Virus record (IMG/VR): IMGVR_UViG_3300028920_000001
Coordinates: 312,001 to 376,000 of that record
Strand: one strand, 5' to 3'
DNA: 64,000 bases
DNA from: a virus
The notes under the pieces were generated by a model. That model was not told the DNA's origin. It made no database searches and worked only from the letters and a program-made list of their open reading frames with translations. Of the stretch, positions 51,016 through 60,630 are shown one piece after another (positions within the stretch are counted from its first letter, which is position 1; each line of letters begins with the position of its first letter). The position numbers were made by a program, and so were the translations under genes.

Positions 51016-54000
51016 ATGACAATTGGACCTTTCACGACGTATGCCCCTCCTGGCGTCTACACTCAGACTATTGTTGAGCCAGTCGTTATTCAGCTCCTAG
51101 GAGGGCTGAGGGTTCCGGTATTGATCGGAACGGCCCAAGAGACACTCACTCAGACCGATTTTGAAATGATTCGTGGGTCCAGCAGCGTGGCTGATACCCC
51201 GATCTTCAATGAGGATGTCTCTGGTCGGTGGATTGTTAGTGGGACTAATCAAAATCCTATTATCGGTAGTCAAGATGGGACCCTTTTTAAATTTAAAGTT
51301 CGTAATTATCCGATTGTTGATGGTGATGGTCTTGGTCGTACTACATTTGATGTAACCAAGGTTTCGGTTACTGTTAATGGTGAAGCTACAGTTGTTTCCC
51401 AGGTTGATGGCACTAATGGTGTTATTACCTTATTAACTGCTCCTCAGTCTACCGATACTGTTCTAATCAGTTATTTCTTCCATCGGAAAGATACCCGTAT
51501 CACCGATGACGTTTCTGATCAGGTGACCGAGGACGCAGCGTCCTTGATTGCTCCCAAGGCTGAAACCTACGAGATTACGACTGGTACTAATGATACATTA
51601 ACTGTGTATATTAATGATGCAATTGCATCAAATTCGGTTACTTTGACCGCTGGAATTCGAAGTGCCACAGACATTGCTAATGATATTAATGGAGCAGGCG
51701 TTACTGGGTTGACCGCTACTGTCCATGTTGATAACCAAGGTTTGAATCATCTGCGACTGAATGCCCAAGGCAACATTTTAATCGGTAGTGGTACTGCCAA
51801 TGGTATCCTTGGGTTTAATCCCGGAGATTACACTAATCGTACTCGTGTATTCCGTACGTATCAAGGTCCGATTGTAGATGGTTCTGATGGTGGTATCACT
51901 ACCACTGAACCTTCCAAGGTGACGGTCTTGGTCAATGGAGTCCAGGTAGTTGCATCCGAGGTGGATGGTACCAATCGCTTGGTTACTCTGCCAACTGCTC
52001 CGGTTCCTGGTGCTATTGTCACAATTGAATATTGGTTCAATACTTGGCAGGATACGTTTGATTATCTGCCGAATTCAAATATTGTGACGATGGGCAATGT
52101 GGGTATCTCGCCTGGTCGGCGAGATTATCTGAATGGTCCGGACTTTGTAGTCGTTAATGAAAACGACCAGTCCAAGATTCTGTGGGGCACAGCTTGGCAG
52201 GTTGTTTCTGGTGAGGTCACCGGGTCTACGCCGCTTGATTCCACACAGGTTACCGCCATGTTGGTGGATGACCGAATGTACGCGGTTGAATTAGATCGGT
52301 ATGTAGATACTACTACTAACACAGTATCTTCTACACAATTTGAGCTTCCACTGATCGCCACTACCGGTAATGGACGAGATACGCCGCTTGGTACATCTGT
52401 TTACCAGACTGTGACCAATAGCCGGATTGATCTGCCAACAAATCGTCCTGATTTGGTGATTGTTCATACTGGCAAGACTCCTAGGGATGCCCTTTCTCGG
52501 CCTCCGGTTACGGTTCTCGAGGTTAACATCAGCAATAATACCATAGTTCTTCAGGATACGGTGCCTGCGGACTATAATGCTTATGCCACTTTCTGGTATA
52601 ACCGCACAGTTGATGATAATTACACTTTGACTTGTCAAACACCTGGTGCCAGTGGGATTGGCAAGTTTACGGTTACTTCCGAGCTAAATAACGATGTTAA
52701 TCTTTACAGTGTCATCTTTGGTACTAAGAATGCATTGCCTCAGACAGTGCAATGGCCAAGTGGGGTGGAGAAGATAACTGATGCTATCCATTATGGTGGA
52801 CAGCCTGTGCCCGAGACAGTTACTATCACTTTTGATAGTACGCTGCTTCCAAACACTCATGCGTCGTTCTCGAATGCTCTGCCTGAGCCATACGACCTAT
52901 ATACTACTTATAGTGATCAATTTGGTGGGATTCGGATTGATGGAGCTTCTGCATTCTCTGTTGATTTGAATACGGCGTTCGCTGCTCAGTTGTTAGGTAG
53001 TCCGGTTTCCGGTACTCTGCCGGCAGCTATTACGACAACTGATGAGCTCGTGCTTGAGATTGATGGAGTTATTCTAAATATCAATGAGACGACTGTTACG
53101 GCAGCTGCAGGCACTTGGTCTACCGTTACCACCCTTGCAGGTGTGGTTACTGCCATTAATGCTGTAATTGATGCTGACGTTCAAGTTCATCCTGATGGAT
53201 CTGGCACGTTTGCTTCAACAGCGGCTAATAGTCTGGCTTCCGTAGTTACTTATGGGACTCAGAGCATTCTGAAGATTGCCGGTAGAAATGTTCAAACTTC
53301 TACCAATGGTCTAGAATCTCAGGTTAAGGTTCTGACTCCAACTACTGTTGGTCAGGTTGATATTTCGGCCACTCTTGGTTTCACTCCGAATCAAGAATCC
53401 CTTGGTAGCTGGGATGGTTTGAATCAGCCAGCAGAGATCATTAGTTCGGTTGATGCTCCGTACTTGATTACTGCTAGTGTGGATGATTCTTTCCTGTTCA
53501 ATATTGATGGACAGGATTATCAAGCTACCATTCCGTCTGGTTCGGCGGTGACTCAGGGTCAGGTGGTTGATGCTATTAATGCTGGGTATCTAGACACTGC
53601 TCCTGCTGCTGATCAGGCTACTGCGTTGGCTCAGGCTATTGTAGTGGCGAACTCATTGGCTACTAATTACGGTGGCCATCAGGCTTTGGCTACTTGGCAC
53701 GTATTAGCGGATGCTGCTAATAATGTGACAGCGCCTGTGGCCACTGATTTGTCATCATTGCTTACTTTGTTAGCAGATATTAAGGCCCAGTTCAATGCCC
53801 ATATCATTAATACTGGTGGTGTTTATCATAATGGCTCGACTGATACCACCAATACGATATCAGCAGCTGATCCGACTACTCTGGAAGAAGCTATCAATTT
53901 CATCTGGGTTTTGAAGAATAATTTCAATTCGCACTTGGCGACAGCCGGAACCATCCACCTTTTGGCTGATGCAACCAACGTTGAGACTAATAGTAACTCT

Positions 54001-55731
54001 CAGTTGGTAGCAATTGCTGGTGCAGGTTTGTACGCGAATAAGATTATTCTTAGATCGCGTGTCAATACCATTTCTTCGCGAGTGGCAATTAGTACGTTGG
54101 GGACTGCCAATACGAAGCTCGGGTTTACTGCTGGTGATTCGGCCTCTGTTAATCAACCAACTGCTTCTCGTTTAGCAGCTGCTTTGAATGCTGATGCTAC
54201 TTTTGCTGCAGCGGCAGTGGCATGGCCAGTAACGACCCAGGGTCGTGGCACATTCCTCCAGATTGATTCTCTTTCTGCCGGTATCGGCTCCAGTATCACT
54301 TTCACTAGTGTGACTGGCACGGTCTTTACCACAGATACGGGAATCGGTATTACTCCTGGTGTTAGTGGTGATATCGGTGAGGCAGCCACTGCTGGTTATA
54401 CAGTTTCCTCTTCGAATCCAAATGGATCAAGCGGAACTGGTGTTCCGGGCCAGACTTATACAGATGCTCAGACCGGGCTTCGGTTCACTGTTCTTCCGGC
54501 ATCTGCTGGTGATTACGCTGATGGTGGTTCGTTCACTTTGATTGTGAATTCCACCTTCACTGCTGATGCCTCAATTCCGTCTCGAGCTATTCCGGGCTTG
54601 GAATTCTACGTTTTCAACACCCTGAATGTGGGCGTTGATTCGACAGCTATTCTGAGCACATTTAATAAGGGTGGTTCGGAACCAGCAGTGGGTGACGTTT
54701 ACTACGTCAGCTACAACTACGCTAAGTCGGATATTTCCACTGCCCTATTCCGGGATCTGAAGAAGATTCAGCAGAATTTTGGAGCTCCTACTCCCGAAAA
54801 TCCGCTCAGTCTTGGAGCTCGGTTGGCTCTGTTAAATGGTTCGGTTCTGCTTGGCCTGCGTCAGGTGCTTCGAGCCCCGAATTCAGCTCAAGCTTCTCTG
54901 CAATCATACGCAGATGCTATCAATGAGCAGAAGAAACCAATTGAGGGCAGCGTGAAGCCGGATGTATTGGTTGCTCTAGCAACTGATCCAGAAATCTTCA
55001 GTTTGCTGAATCAGCATGCTGTGTTCATGTCCGCTCCGCGCCAGGAAGGTGAGCGAATTAGCATCGGTGGTGTTGCAGCTGGTACCACCCCGTTGGGTGT
55101 GCGTGCTATTGCTCAAGGTCTGCAATCTGAGTTGTTCATTCTGACTTATCCTGATACTTTCGTAATTTCGGTTACGGATCAGCAGGGTAATACGGTTGAA
55201 CAGCTGATTGATGGCTCGTATGCTGCAGCGGCTTTAGCGGGTAGTGCAACCAATCCGGCTGTAGATGCCGCTACCCCATGGACTCGTCGTCAAGTTCTCG
55301 GGTTCAAGAGGTTGGGCCGCATTCTGGATCCGACTGAAGCTAATCAGGTGGCGGTCAGTGGTGTCAGCATTATTGAGCGAGTCGACACCGGGATGCGAAT
55401 TCGCCACGGGTTGACGACTCGAATTGATAACGTCATTACGCGTACACCGAGCGTGACGTTGACGATTCATTACATCCAGCAGTCTACTCGCCGAACTTTG
55501 GATCCATACATTGGGCAGAAGTTCACGAGCACTCTGATTAAGTCGGTTGAGTCCAAACTGAACGGTATGTTCAGCGGACTTATCGATAAGGAAATTGTAA
55601 CTGAGGTTGGTGGAATTGCGGTGACGATTGATGAAGATGATCCTACTATCATGAGGACGTCTGCCATCTACGTCCCAGTGTTCCCGCTTGAGTATATCGT
55701 TAGTACCTTCCAGGTACGAATTCGGCTCTAA
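51016..55731 (+). CDS. Contractile tail sheath protein (unusually long)
   Basis: GGGAG before the ATG supports the start. The 1571 residues begin YAPPGVYTQTIVEPVVIQLL, a typical sheath opening. The C-terminal 250 residues carry the sheath core: QVLGFKRLGRILDPTEANQV, VSIIERVDTGMRIRHGLTTR, and a last domain with RRTLDPYIGQKFTSTLIKSV and a final strand YIVSTFQVRIRL that donates to the neighbouring subunit. Between them lie many beta-rich inserted domains with repeated patterns (VNGEATVVSQVDGTNGVITL and VNGVQVVASEVDGTNRLVTL). Most phage sheaths have 400-900 residues, so this one has large surface additions. GC content is higher than in the accessory genes, as expected for an abundant protein. Confidence 0.85.
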   Translation: MTIGPFTTYAPPGVYTQTIVEPVVIQLLGGLRVPVLIGTAQETLTQTDFEMIRGSSSVADTPIFNEDVSGRWIVSGTNQNPIIGSQDGTLFKFKVRNYPIVDGDGLGRTTFDVTKVSVTVNGEATVVSQVDGTNGVITLLTAPQSTDTVLISYFFHRKDTRITDDVSDQVTEDAASLIAPKAETYEITTGTNDTLTVYINDAIASNSVTLTAGIRSATDIANDINGAGVTGLTATVHVDNQGLNHLRLNAQGNILIGSGTANGILGFNPGDYTNRTRVFRTYQGPIVDGSDGGITTTEPSKVTVLVNGVQVVASEVDGTNRLVTLPTAPVPGAIVTIEYWFNTWQDTFDYLPNSNIVTMGNVGISPGRRDYLNGPDFVVVNENDQSKILWGTAWQVVSGEVTGSTPLDSTQVTAMLVDDRMYAVELDRYVDTTTNTVSSTQFELPLIATTGNGRDTPLGTSVYQTVTNSRIDLPTNRPDLVIVHTGKTPRDALSRPPVTVLEVNISNNTIVLQDTVPADYNAYATFWYNRTVDDNYTLTCQTPGASGIGKFTVTSELNNDVNLYSVIFGTKNALPQTVQWPSGVEKITDAIHYGGQPVPETVTITFDSTLLPNTHASFSNALPEPYDLYTTYSDQFGGIRIDGASAFSVDLNTAFAAQLLGSPVSGTLPAAITTTDELVLEIDGVILNINETTVTAAAGTWSTVTTLAGVVTAINAVIDADVQVHPDGSGTFASTAANSLASVVTYGTQSILKIAGRNVQTSTNGLESQVKVLTPTTVGQVDISATLGFTPNQESLGSWDGLNQPAEIISSVDAPYLITASVDDSFLFNIDGQDYQATIPSGSAVTQGQVVDAINAGYLDTAPAADQATALAQAIVVANSLATNYGGHQALATWHVLADAANNVTAPVATDLSSLLTLLADIKAQFNAHIINTGGVYHNGSTDTTNTISAADPTTLEEAINFIWVLKNNFNSHLATAGTIHLLADATNVETNSNSQLVAIAGAGLYANKIILRSRVNTISSRVAISTLGTANTKLGFTAGDSASVNQPTASRLAAALNADATFAAAAVAWPVTTQGRGTFLQIDSLSAGIGSSITFTSVTGTVFTTDTGIGITPGVSGDIGEAATAGYTVSSSNPNGSSGTGVPGQTYTDAQTGLRFTVLPASAGDYADGGSFTLIVNSTFTADASIPSRAIPGLEFYVFNTLNVGVDSTAILSTFNKGGSEPAVGDVYYVSYNYAKSDISTALFRDLKKIQQNFGAPTPENPLSLGARLALLNGSVLLGLRQVLRAPNSAQASLQSYADAINEQKKPIEGSVKPDVLVALATDPEIFSLLNQHAVFMSAPRQEGERISIGGVAAGTTPLGVRAIAQGLQSELFILTYPDTFVISVTDQQGNTVEQLIDGSYAAAALAGSATNPAVDAATPWTRRQVLGFKRLGRILDPTEANQVAVSGVSIIERVDTGMRIRHGLTTRIDNVITRTPSVTLTIHYIQQSTRRTLDPYIGQKFTSTLIKSVESKLNGMFSGLIDKEIVTEVGGIAVTIDEDDPTIMRTSAIYVPVFPLEYIVSTFQVRIRL

Positions 55732-55759
55732 TCTCCTCTTGCGAGGTATGTTGGCTGTT

Positions 55760-55788
55760 GCCTGAGGTCGCGGGCAGGGACCTCAGGC
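55760..55788. terminator. Bidirectional terminator-like hairpin between convergent genes
   Basis: GCCTGAGGTC (55760-55769) and GACCTCAGGC (55779-55788) form a perfect 10-bp stem with a nine-base loop. It lies 28 bases after the sheath stop and just before the end of the minus-strand cassette, so it would serve both directions. GC-rich and with no mismatches. Confidence 0.75.
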
Positions 55789-55794
55789 GCAGCT

Positions 55795-56322
55795 CTATTT
55801 CCCGCTATTATTCTTGGTAGGCGGAAGCAGGGGCATCGAGTCGATAGCGGCAGTCAAAGCCTTCATTGATTTACGACTCTTGTTGACCTCCCGCTTGACG
55901 TCAGCGCTGAGTTTGTTGACATCTACATTCTTATCTGTGGATTCTAAACTCGCGGCACTGGACTTAACCCGACGACGCTTTCGACGGTGAACAGTACGAG
56001 CCAAATCTTCATCATCAACTGTTGCTCGTACTCCCTCAACTTTATCAAACCAGATTTCCCGGTGATATTTTCGGCTCAGGATTCGGTTGGCACTGGCTAG
56101 AACACTGGAGAGGCGATTTTTGACTTGGTCGCTATCTTCCCCAGGAATTCGGCTCAAGCCGAAGGCGACCTTAGCGATATATCGTTTATCAAAAAAGGCG
56201 AGTGGGAGTTCATCGGCTCCGGTGTTTAAGAACTCGGCAGCTCGTTCGCCATAAGTTCCGGTGTTGTCAGTTTTATAAGATTTTAGAAATTCAGCAGGTG
56301 ATCTTACAGTGCGTTTTGACAT
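55795..56322 (-). CDS. Small winged-helix protein of the J-domain cassette, copy B
   Basis: The 175-residue basic protein begins MSKRTVRSPAEFLKSYKTDN. Residues 60-115 (EDSDQVKNRLSSVLASANRI, LSRKYHREIW, GVRATVDDEDLARTVHRRKR) align with the gene at 58124 (EADSVRACMTRARDLLRKEY, GVGYRATVNDEDKAR). This resembles a helix-turn-helix followed by a wing (OmpR-type GVGYR). The C-terminal part is helical (VKREVNKSRKSMKALTAAID). GGAGA precedes the start and the gene follows one base after the J-domain gene. It is the last gene of the minus-strand operon. Confidence 0.65.
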   Translation of the reverse strand: MSKRTVRSPAEFLKSYKTDNTGTYGERAAEFLNTGADELPLAFFDKRYIAKVAFGLSRIPGEDSDQVKNRLSSVLASANRILSRKYHREIWFDKVEGVRATVDDEDLARTVHRRKRRRVKSSAASLESTDKNVDVNKLSADVKREVNKSRKSMKALTAAIDSMPLLPPTKNNSGK

Positions 56323-57246
56323 TTATTTCTCCATCTGTTCGTTCCAGAGTTCTACGACCTCCCACGCTTCATTTACAGCGTGATATTGTTTAACCAGCTT
56401 GTCACTTCCATTGTTCCGATCCGGATGATACCTTGCGGCCAATCTTTTGTAAACCGATCTGGCTCTTTTAATATCGACTTTATGTCTACCTCTAGGTCTA
56501 GAGATACCGAGGGTTTCGCAGGCGTTACGGATGGCAGTAACAGTAATAGTGTCGGTGTCAGAAGGAGTGAAATCCCGCCTAAGATTTCTAATTTTCTTGA
56601 GAAGATCTTCATAGGTGACGCGGACTTCGTACTCGAAATCTTCAACTAGCCCTCTTCTTACATCAGGTTCAATACCTTCTAATCTTACATTGACGAATGT
56701 ATCTGTTAACGCCTTGATACTGGCGTAAAACATTCGGGCGTTGTCGGCTCTAAGATCTTCAGGATTGATTTCTGGAATTGAAGGTTTTGTTTTTTTAGAT
56801 TTAGGTTTTTTGGGTGGTCGTCTTCGATGAATATACCCGTCTTTATTAGGATAATCTATGTATTTATCTGAAAAATATTCCTCAAGGAATTCTTTTAATT
56901 TGGTAGGATCTCCTTTGGCTTTTTTTCCAAGAACATAAGCTGTAGCCAGGGGCATTTTTCTAACCGCGATGGCATCCCATAGTGGTTTGGCTAGATCCCC
57001 CATTAATAAAATTCCGGCTCTCTTGGCAGGGCCATATGTATTTTTTGCTCCAATTTCTACAAACCATTGACTTCTTCTTAGAGGAGTTTTATCTCCTTTG
57101 TCACGTCGGTTAATGCTATAGAAGGACCAAACTTTTCTTTCAAGTTTAGCTATTTTATATTGATTGGTTGGGATGTCTTTTTCATACTCTTCAAGTAATT
57201 CAAGGATTAGCTCTTCTACATGCTTATCAAGGTTCTGCAGATTCAT
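56323..57246 (-). CDS. J-domain protein of the cassette, copy B
   Basis: The 307 residues are mainly helical. The last 65 form a J domain: RGRHKVDIKRARSVYKRLAA, then RYHPDRNNGSDKLVKQYHAV and NEAWEVVELW, with the HPD tripeptide needed to stimulate Hsp70. The first 240 residues (PTNQYKIAKLERKVWSFYSI, AGILLMGDLAKPLWDAIAV, a Lys/Pro-rich linker near 145-155) align loosely with the gene at 58645, which has the same layout. Unlike DnaJ the J domain is C-terminal, as in many substrate-specific J proteins. It probably recruits host DnaK, or the actin-like ATPase, to a DNA-bound partner (inference). Confidence 0.82.
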   Translation of the reverse strand: MNLQNLDKHVEELILELLEEYEKDIPTNQYKIAKLERKVWSFYSINRRDKGDKTPLRRSQWFVEIGAKNTYGPAKRAGILLMGDLAKPLWDAIAVRKMPLATAYVLGKKAKGDPTKLKEFLEEYFSDKYIDYPNKDGYIHRRRPPKKPKSKKTKPSIPEINPEDLRADNARMFYASIKALTDTFVNVRLEGIEPDVRRGLVEDFEYEVRVTYEDLLKKIRNLRRDFTPSDTDTITVTAIRNACETLGISRPRGRHKVDIKRARSVYKRLAARYHPDRNNGSDKLVKQYHAVNEAWEVVELWNEQMEK

Positions 57247-58117
57247 GTTGCTTTAGGTGCTTCACAACGGTTTCGATCTCTTTGAATAAAGAGTCCTCTT
57301 TTTTCATTTGAGAGGACATTTGATTAATAAGATTCTTACCTCGAGAGTTAAATTCCATTACTTTTGCTAATAATTCTATAACTTGAAGTTGGGTCTTGTT
57401 GTCTACTTTCTTGTTGATTCCGGTGCAGAGTCGCATCAACCCTGCAGTTCGATCTGCACTTGCAGACGAAAGTTCTTGAATTGCGATCAATTTAGTATCA
57501 TATTCTCCGAGGAATTCAAGCTCAGTTTCAATCCCTTGGTTAATTTTGGTGGCAGTGCCGGCAATTTCTTTTAATTGTGATGTTGTGCCGTTTTGAAAGC
57601 TTTCTACTTTTTCTTCGAGTTCTTCAACTTTCTTATAAAGGTTGGTGGAGATTTGAATTAAGGCAGCTACTCCTCTTATTAATTGATCTGCAGTGTTTTC
57701 TTCTTGTTCTTGGGTAACATCAGAACCTACGTTATGAGCTATGACTGGTTCTTCTTCAGGTTTTTCCTTCAGGGGATATTCATTTGGCCAAATTATGTGT
57801 TTGATATAAACAGTATCATTTGCTGCTTTAGTAAGCAATCCAATAGCTTTGTCCTTGTTTCCAATTTCGTAAGTTGTATTTCTAAGTGAACCACTTCTAA
57901 TTGCCAATTCTTCTTCAATCAGGCGACTCATTAATTTGCGCTGCCAGTCTTTTGACATGGCCATCTTGCGCATTTGTGGAACTTCTAAATCTCCGTCACC
58001 TCTTGGAGAGAATAATTCTTTCATTGAAAGCGGGTCCTTTGAACTAATCAGTCTTTCTAAGACTACTCCAGCCCAAAGGACCTTCGCTTCATTCTTATTT
58101 AAGTTACGTGAAACCAC
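57227..58117 (-). CDS. Winged-helix and coiled-coil protein of the cassette, copy B
   Basis: The GTG start gives 296 residues. The N-terminal 95 residues look like a winged-helix DNA-binding domain: PLSMKELFSPRGDGDL, then SKDWQRKLMSRLIEEELAIR and a wing NTTYEIGNKDKAIGLL. This aligns with TASKDWQKGCMYHLAGKGLI in the gene at 59505. Residues 130-296 are long coiled coil (LYKKVEELEEKVESFQNGTT, ELLAKVMEFNSRGKNLINQM). It overlaps the J-domain gene by 20 bases and is probably co-translated with it. It is shorter than its paralogue and lacks a second and third winged-helix-like segment. Confidence 0.7.
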   Translation of the reverse strand: MVSRNLNKNEAKVLWAGVVLERLISSKDPLSMKELFSPRGDGDLEVPQMRKMAMSKDWQRKLMSRLIEEELAIRSGSLRNTTYEIGNKDKAIGLLTKAANDTVYIKHIIWPNEYPLKEKPEEEPVIAHNVGSDVTQEQEENTADQLIRGVAALIQISTNLYKKVEELEEKVESFQNGTTSQLKEIAGTATKINQGIETELEFLGEYDTKLIAIQELSSASADRTAGLMRLCTGINKKVDNKTQLQVIELLAKVMEFNSRGKNLINQMSSQMKKEDSLFKEIETVVKHLKQHESAEP

Positions 58118-58123
58118 GTTCTA

Positions 58124-58648
58124 TTATTCTTTTTCTTCCTGGACTGGAGGCAACAGTTTCTGAATTCGATCATCAGAAATCAGGTTACTGATTTTCTTGA
58201 CATTACGGACGAAGCTACGAAGTTTACGACCTTCAGGATTTGAGGTTGAAATCTTACGGGCATCGATCATGCCGAGGCTATTATCAACACTAACCTTGGC
58301 TGAGGCTAATCGCTTAGTACGGTCAGCTAAATCAAATCGAGCTTTATCTTCATCATTGACAGTGGCACGGTAGCCAACTCCGCGTTGGCAGATATACCCA
58401 CGTTGATATTCTTTGCGTAGAAGATCACGGGCTCGAGTCATACATGCCCGTACGCTATCTGCTTCCTTGGAAGTAGCACGTGGTGTATGATTATAACCAT
58501 TAATGGCTTTTACGATTTCCTGTGCCGGGAAATACTGATACCGCAAATTCTTAGCGGCCCAGTCGAGGAAATGAGCAACACGTTGAGTTAGGCTCATCCC
58601 AGGAAGTGACTGGTAATCCGCTACTGCCGCCTTTCGTTTCTTGGTCAT
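58124..58648 (-). CDS. Small winged-helix protein of the J-domain cassette, copy A
   Basis: AAGGAG before the ATG supports the start. The 174 residues have a helical first part (SLTQRVAHFLDWAAKNLRYQ, YFPAQEIVKAINGYNHTPR). KEADSVRACMTRARDLLRKE then GVGYRATVNDEDKARFDL follows: a probable recognition helix followed by the wing. The C-terminus is helical and basic. It is the paralogue of the gene at 55795 and better fits a complete winged helix. Its start overlaps the J-domain gene stop by four bases. Confidence 0.7.
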   Translation of the reverse strand: MTKKRKAAVADYQSLPGMSLTQRVAHFLDWAAKNLRYQYFPAQEIVKAINGYNHTPRATSKEADSVRACMTRARDLLRKEYQRGYICQRGVGYRATVNDEDKARFDLADRTKRLASAKVSVDNSLGMIDARKISTSNPEGRKLRSFVRNVKKISNLISDDRIQKLLPPVQEEKE

Positions 58649-59508
58649 AGCTTCTCCTTATTCAAGGAATCATTGTATTCCTTGAGAATTTCGTGTGCTC
58701 CTACTGCTTCTTCAAACAAATCCCTAGTCTCTTCATTGCCACCGTGAGCATCAGGATGATACAACCTGGTGAGTCTTTTCATTTGTTTAGTAGCTTGTTT
58801 TAGATCTATTGGTTGATTAATTGGAGGCGAATCAATTTGTAGGATTTTACAAGCGCGAATCAATTTTTTTCGATCTATTGTAGTTCCGAATTTAATTTTG
58901 CTTTTTGCGGCTCGGGCAGCTCTGGATTGCCAACCCATGATTAATGTTTTCAAATCAATTTCAAATTCTCTTAGAAGATTATCTTTTTCAATTTCAAGTA
59001 AATCTCCGAGTTTTCCTTCAAGATGATCAGTGATCATCATTCTGATTTGTGCCCAGAATGGTTTATCTCCGTTTTCTCGAACAATTAAACCAATCCCAGT
59101 TTCAGTTTTTCTTTTAATGATTGGAAATTTTTTCTTAATTTGTTTTCCACTGGGGAGTCGTGCTTCATAGGATTTATTTTCATATTTATTGAATTCAATA
59201 TTTAGTGCTTTTTCAATTGGTTCTCCTCGTCTTTTAGCTGTAGTGATTATTCGATAAATAGTATGAAAAGGCATTCCATTTTCAAGTCTTTCCCAAAGAG
59301 GACTTGATAATCTAGGTGGTAACTTATAAATTGACCGTCGAGTTCGATATTGAATATCAGTGATTCCGAGAGTATGAACGACAGTTTTGGCTGCTCTTTT
59401 ACTGTTTTGGATACCTTTATAATGTTTCCAAAGGGTATACTCGAATTCAGCTTTCTCCTCTTGGGTGGAAAGTTTCTGATATTCTTCCACTAATTGACTC
59501 GTGTTCAT
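58645..59508 (-). CDS. J-domain protein of the cassette, copy A
   Basis: The 287 residues have the same plan as the gene at 56323: N-terminal helical region (YQKLSTQEEKAEFEYTLWKH), a middle section with SSPLWERLENGMPFHTIYRI, and a C-terminal J domain (DLKQATKQMKRLTRLYHPDA, HGGNEETRDLFEEAVGAHEI) with an intact HPD. Overall similarity to copy B is low outside the J domain, so the duplication is old. Both ends overlap neighbouring genes by four bases, indicating tight co-expression in a fixed order. Confidence 0.82.
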   Translation of the reverse strand: MNTSQLVEEYQKLSTQEEKAEFEYTLWKHYKGIQNSKRAAKTVVHTLGITDIQYRTRRSIYKLPPRLSSPLWERLENGMPFHTIYRIITTAKRRGEPIEKALNIEFNKYENKSYEARLPSGKQIKKKFPIIKRKTETGIGLIVRENGDKPFWAQIRMMITDHLEGKLGDLLEIEKDNLLREFEIDLKTLIMGWQSRAARAAKSKIKFGTTIDRKKLIRACKILQIDSPPINQPIDLKQATKQMKRLTRLYHPDAHGGNEETRDLFEEAVGAHEILKEYNDSLNKEKL

Positions 59509-60596
59509 TTCTTGAAAATGCGGGTTTGGACTTTACGGTTAAGTTCAGAATCAAAAATAACTGCTTTAGTACGTTTAAATCCGAATTCTCTTAAAATATT
59601 AGCGATTTCTTTAGCTTCTTGTCCTTTTGGATTTATTTGAAGTTCCAGATAATTGCAAATATCTTTTATACTTACAGCAGATAAATTTTGAACAAAATCA
59701 GCAATATTTTTCCTCAATTCAATTTGTTTCAAATTTGGTTGGGGATAAACTGTATGAACATGAGTGTCATGTTTTTGACTAATTTTTCTGAGTTCAGTTT
59801 CAATTGCTTCTAATCTGGTTGAATGATACTCAAGAATTTGTAAATATTGAACTAGCTTTTCAAGAATTACTAATCCAACATTAGTTTGATCAGATTCTTT
59901 TAATTTTGGTTCTTGCTTTGATTCAAGAGCTACGGAATGTTTAAGTTGCTTGACATTTCTTTTTAGAAATCCAGGTGCAGTTACTCTTTGTGTGTATCGA
60001 TACCATTTAGGGAAAAGTAATTCAACAATTTTTTCGTTATCTGGTTGAATGACGGCTTTACCAACTCGAGCTTTATACTCAACCCATCTGGTCCAGCCTT
60101 TAACTGAACAAAATCCAGTAGCGACAAGCCGTTTCATAAAAGCTGATTGCCAACTTGCTGTTTCTTGAAATAAATCATCCCTTCTAATTGGTTTTCCTTT
60201 AGCAAGTTTTCTTACTACTTTTGTTGCGTCAATAAACTGAGTATGTTGCTCATCAGTTAGGCGTTGGAAAATACTGAGTGCATAAATATTTTCAAAATTG
60301 CTATCTGCAATGGCGGTTCCGCAAATAGCAACCTCTTGTGTAAGAGGATAATGGGATATAATTTGACGAATAGCTTGTTTTTCTTTAATTACATATGTAT
60401 CGGCATTACGTTCAATAAGCCCCTTTCCGGCTAAATGATACATACAGCCCTTTTGCCAATCTTTAGAGGCTGTCTTTTTTCTATTACCGATTCCTATAAA
60501 GATATCCTCGATGGTAACTGGTGCGTCAGTTTTAAGCATTTCTTTTAAGGCATTACGGATAATCTTCTCAAGGGCAGAGAGGGTTTTTTGATCCAT
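59505..60596 (-). CDS. Multi-winged-helix and coiled-coil protein of the cassette, copy A
   Basis: The ATG at 60596 (MDQKTLSALEKIIRNAL) is chosen over a TTG at 60620, giving 363 residues. There are three probable winged-helix segments: near 20-85 (DAPVTIEDIFIGIGNRKKTA, SKDWQKGCMYHLAGKGLIER), near 125-190 (RKLAKGKPIRRDDLFQETAS, SWQSAFMKRLVATGFCSVKG) and near 295-363 (VSIKDICNYLELQINPKGQE). A coiled coil (YLQILEYHSTRLEAIETELR) sits between the second and third. The first resembles the start of the gene at 57227. It is first in the operon and so probably the DNA-recognition component. Confidence 0.72.
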   Translation of the reverse strand: MDQKTLSALEKIIRNALKEMLKTDAPVTIEDIFIGIGNRKKTASKDWQKGCMYHLAGKGLIERNADTYVIKEKQAIRQIISHYPLTQEVAICGTAIADSNFENIYALSIFQRLTDEQHTQFIDATKVVRKLAKGKPIRRDDLFQETASWQSAFMKRLVATGFCSVKGWTRWVEYKARVGKAVIQPDNEKIVELLFPKWYRYTQRVTAPGFLKRNVKQLKHSVALESKQEPKLKESDQTNVGLVILEKLVQYLQILEYHSTRLEAIETELRKISQKHDTHVHTVYPQPNLKQIELRKNIADFVQNLSAVSIKDICNYLELQINPKGQEAKEIANILREFGFKRTKAVIFDSELNRKVQTRIFKK

Positions 60597-60611
60597 AACT
60601 GAACTTACAAG

Positions 60612-60624
60612 TTGATTCAATCAA
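60612..60624. promoter_or_regulatory. Inverted repeat between the cassette and divergent genes
   Basis: TTGATTCAATCAA (TTGATT and AATCAA around a central C) lies in the 34-base gap between divergent starts at 60596 and 60631. With three DNA-binding proteins in the adjacent operon, it is a natural candidate for an autoregulatory operator. Confidence 0.3.
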
Positions 60625-60630
60625 TTTACG

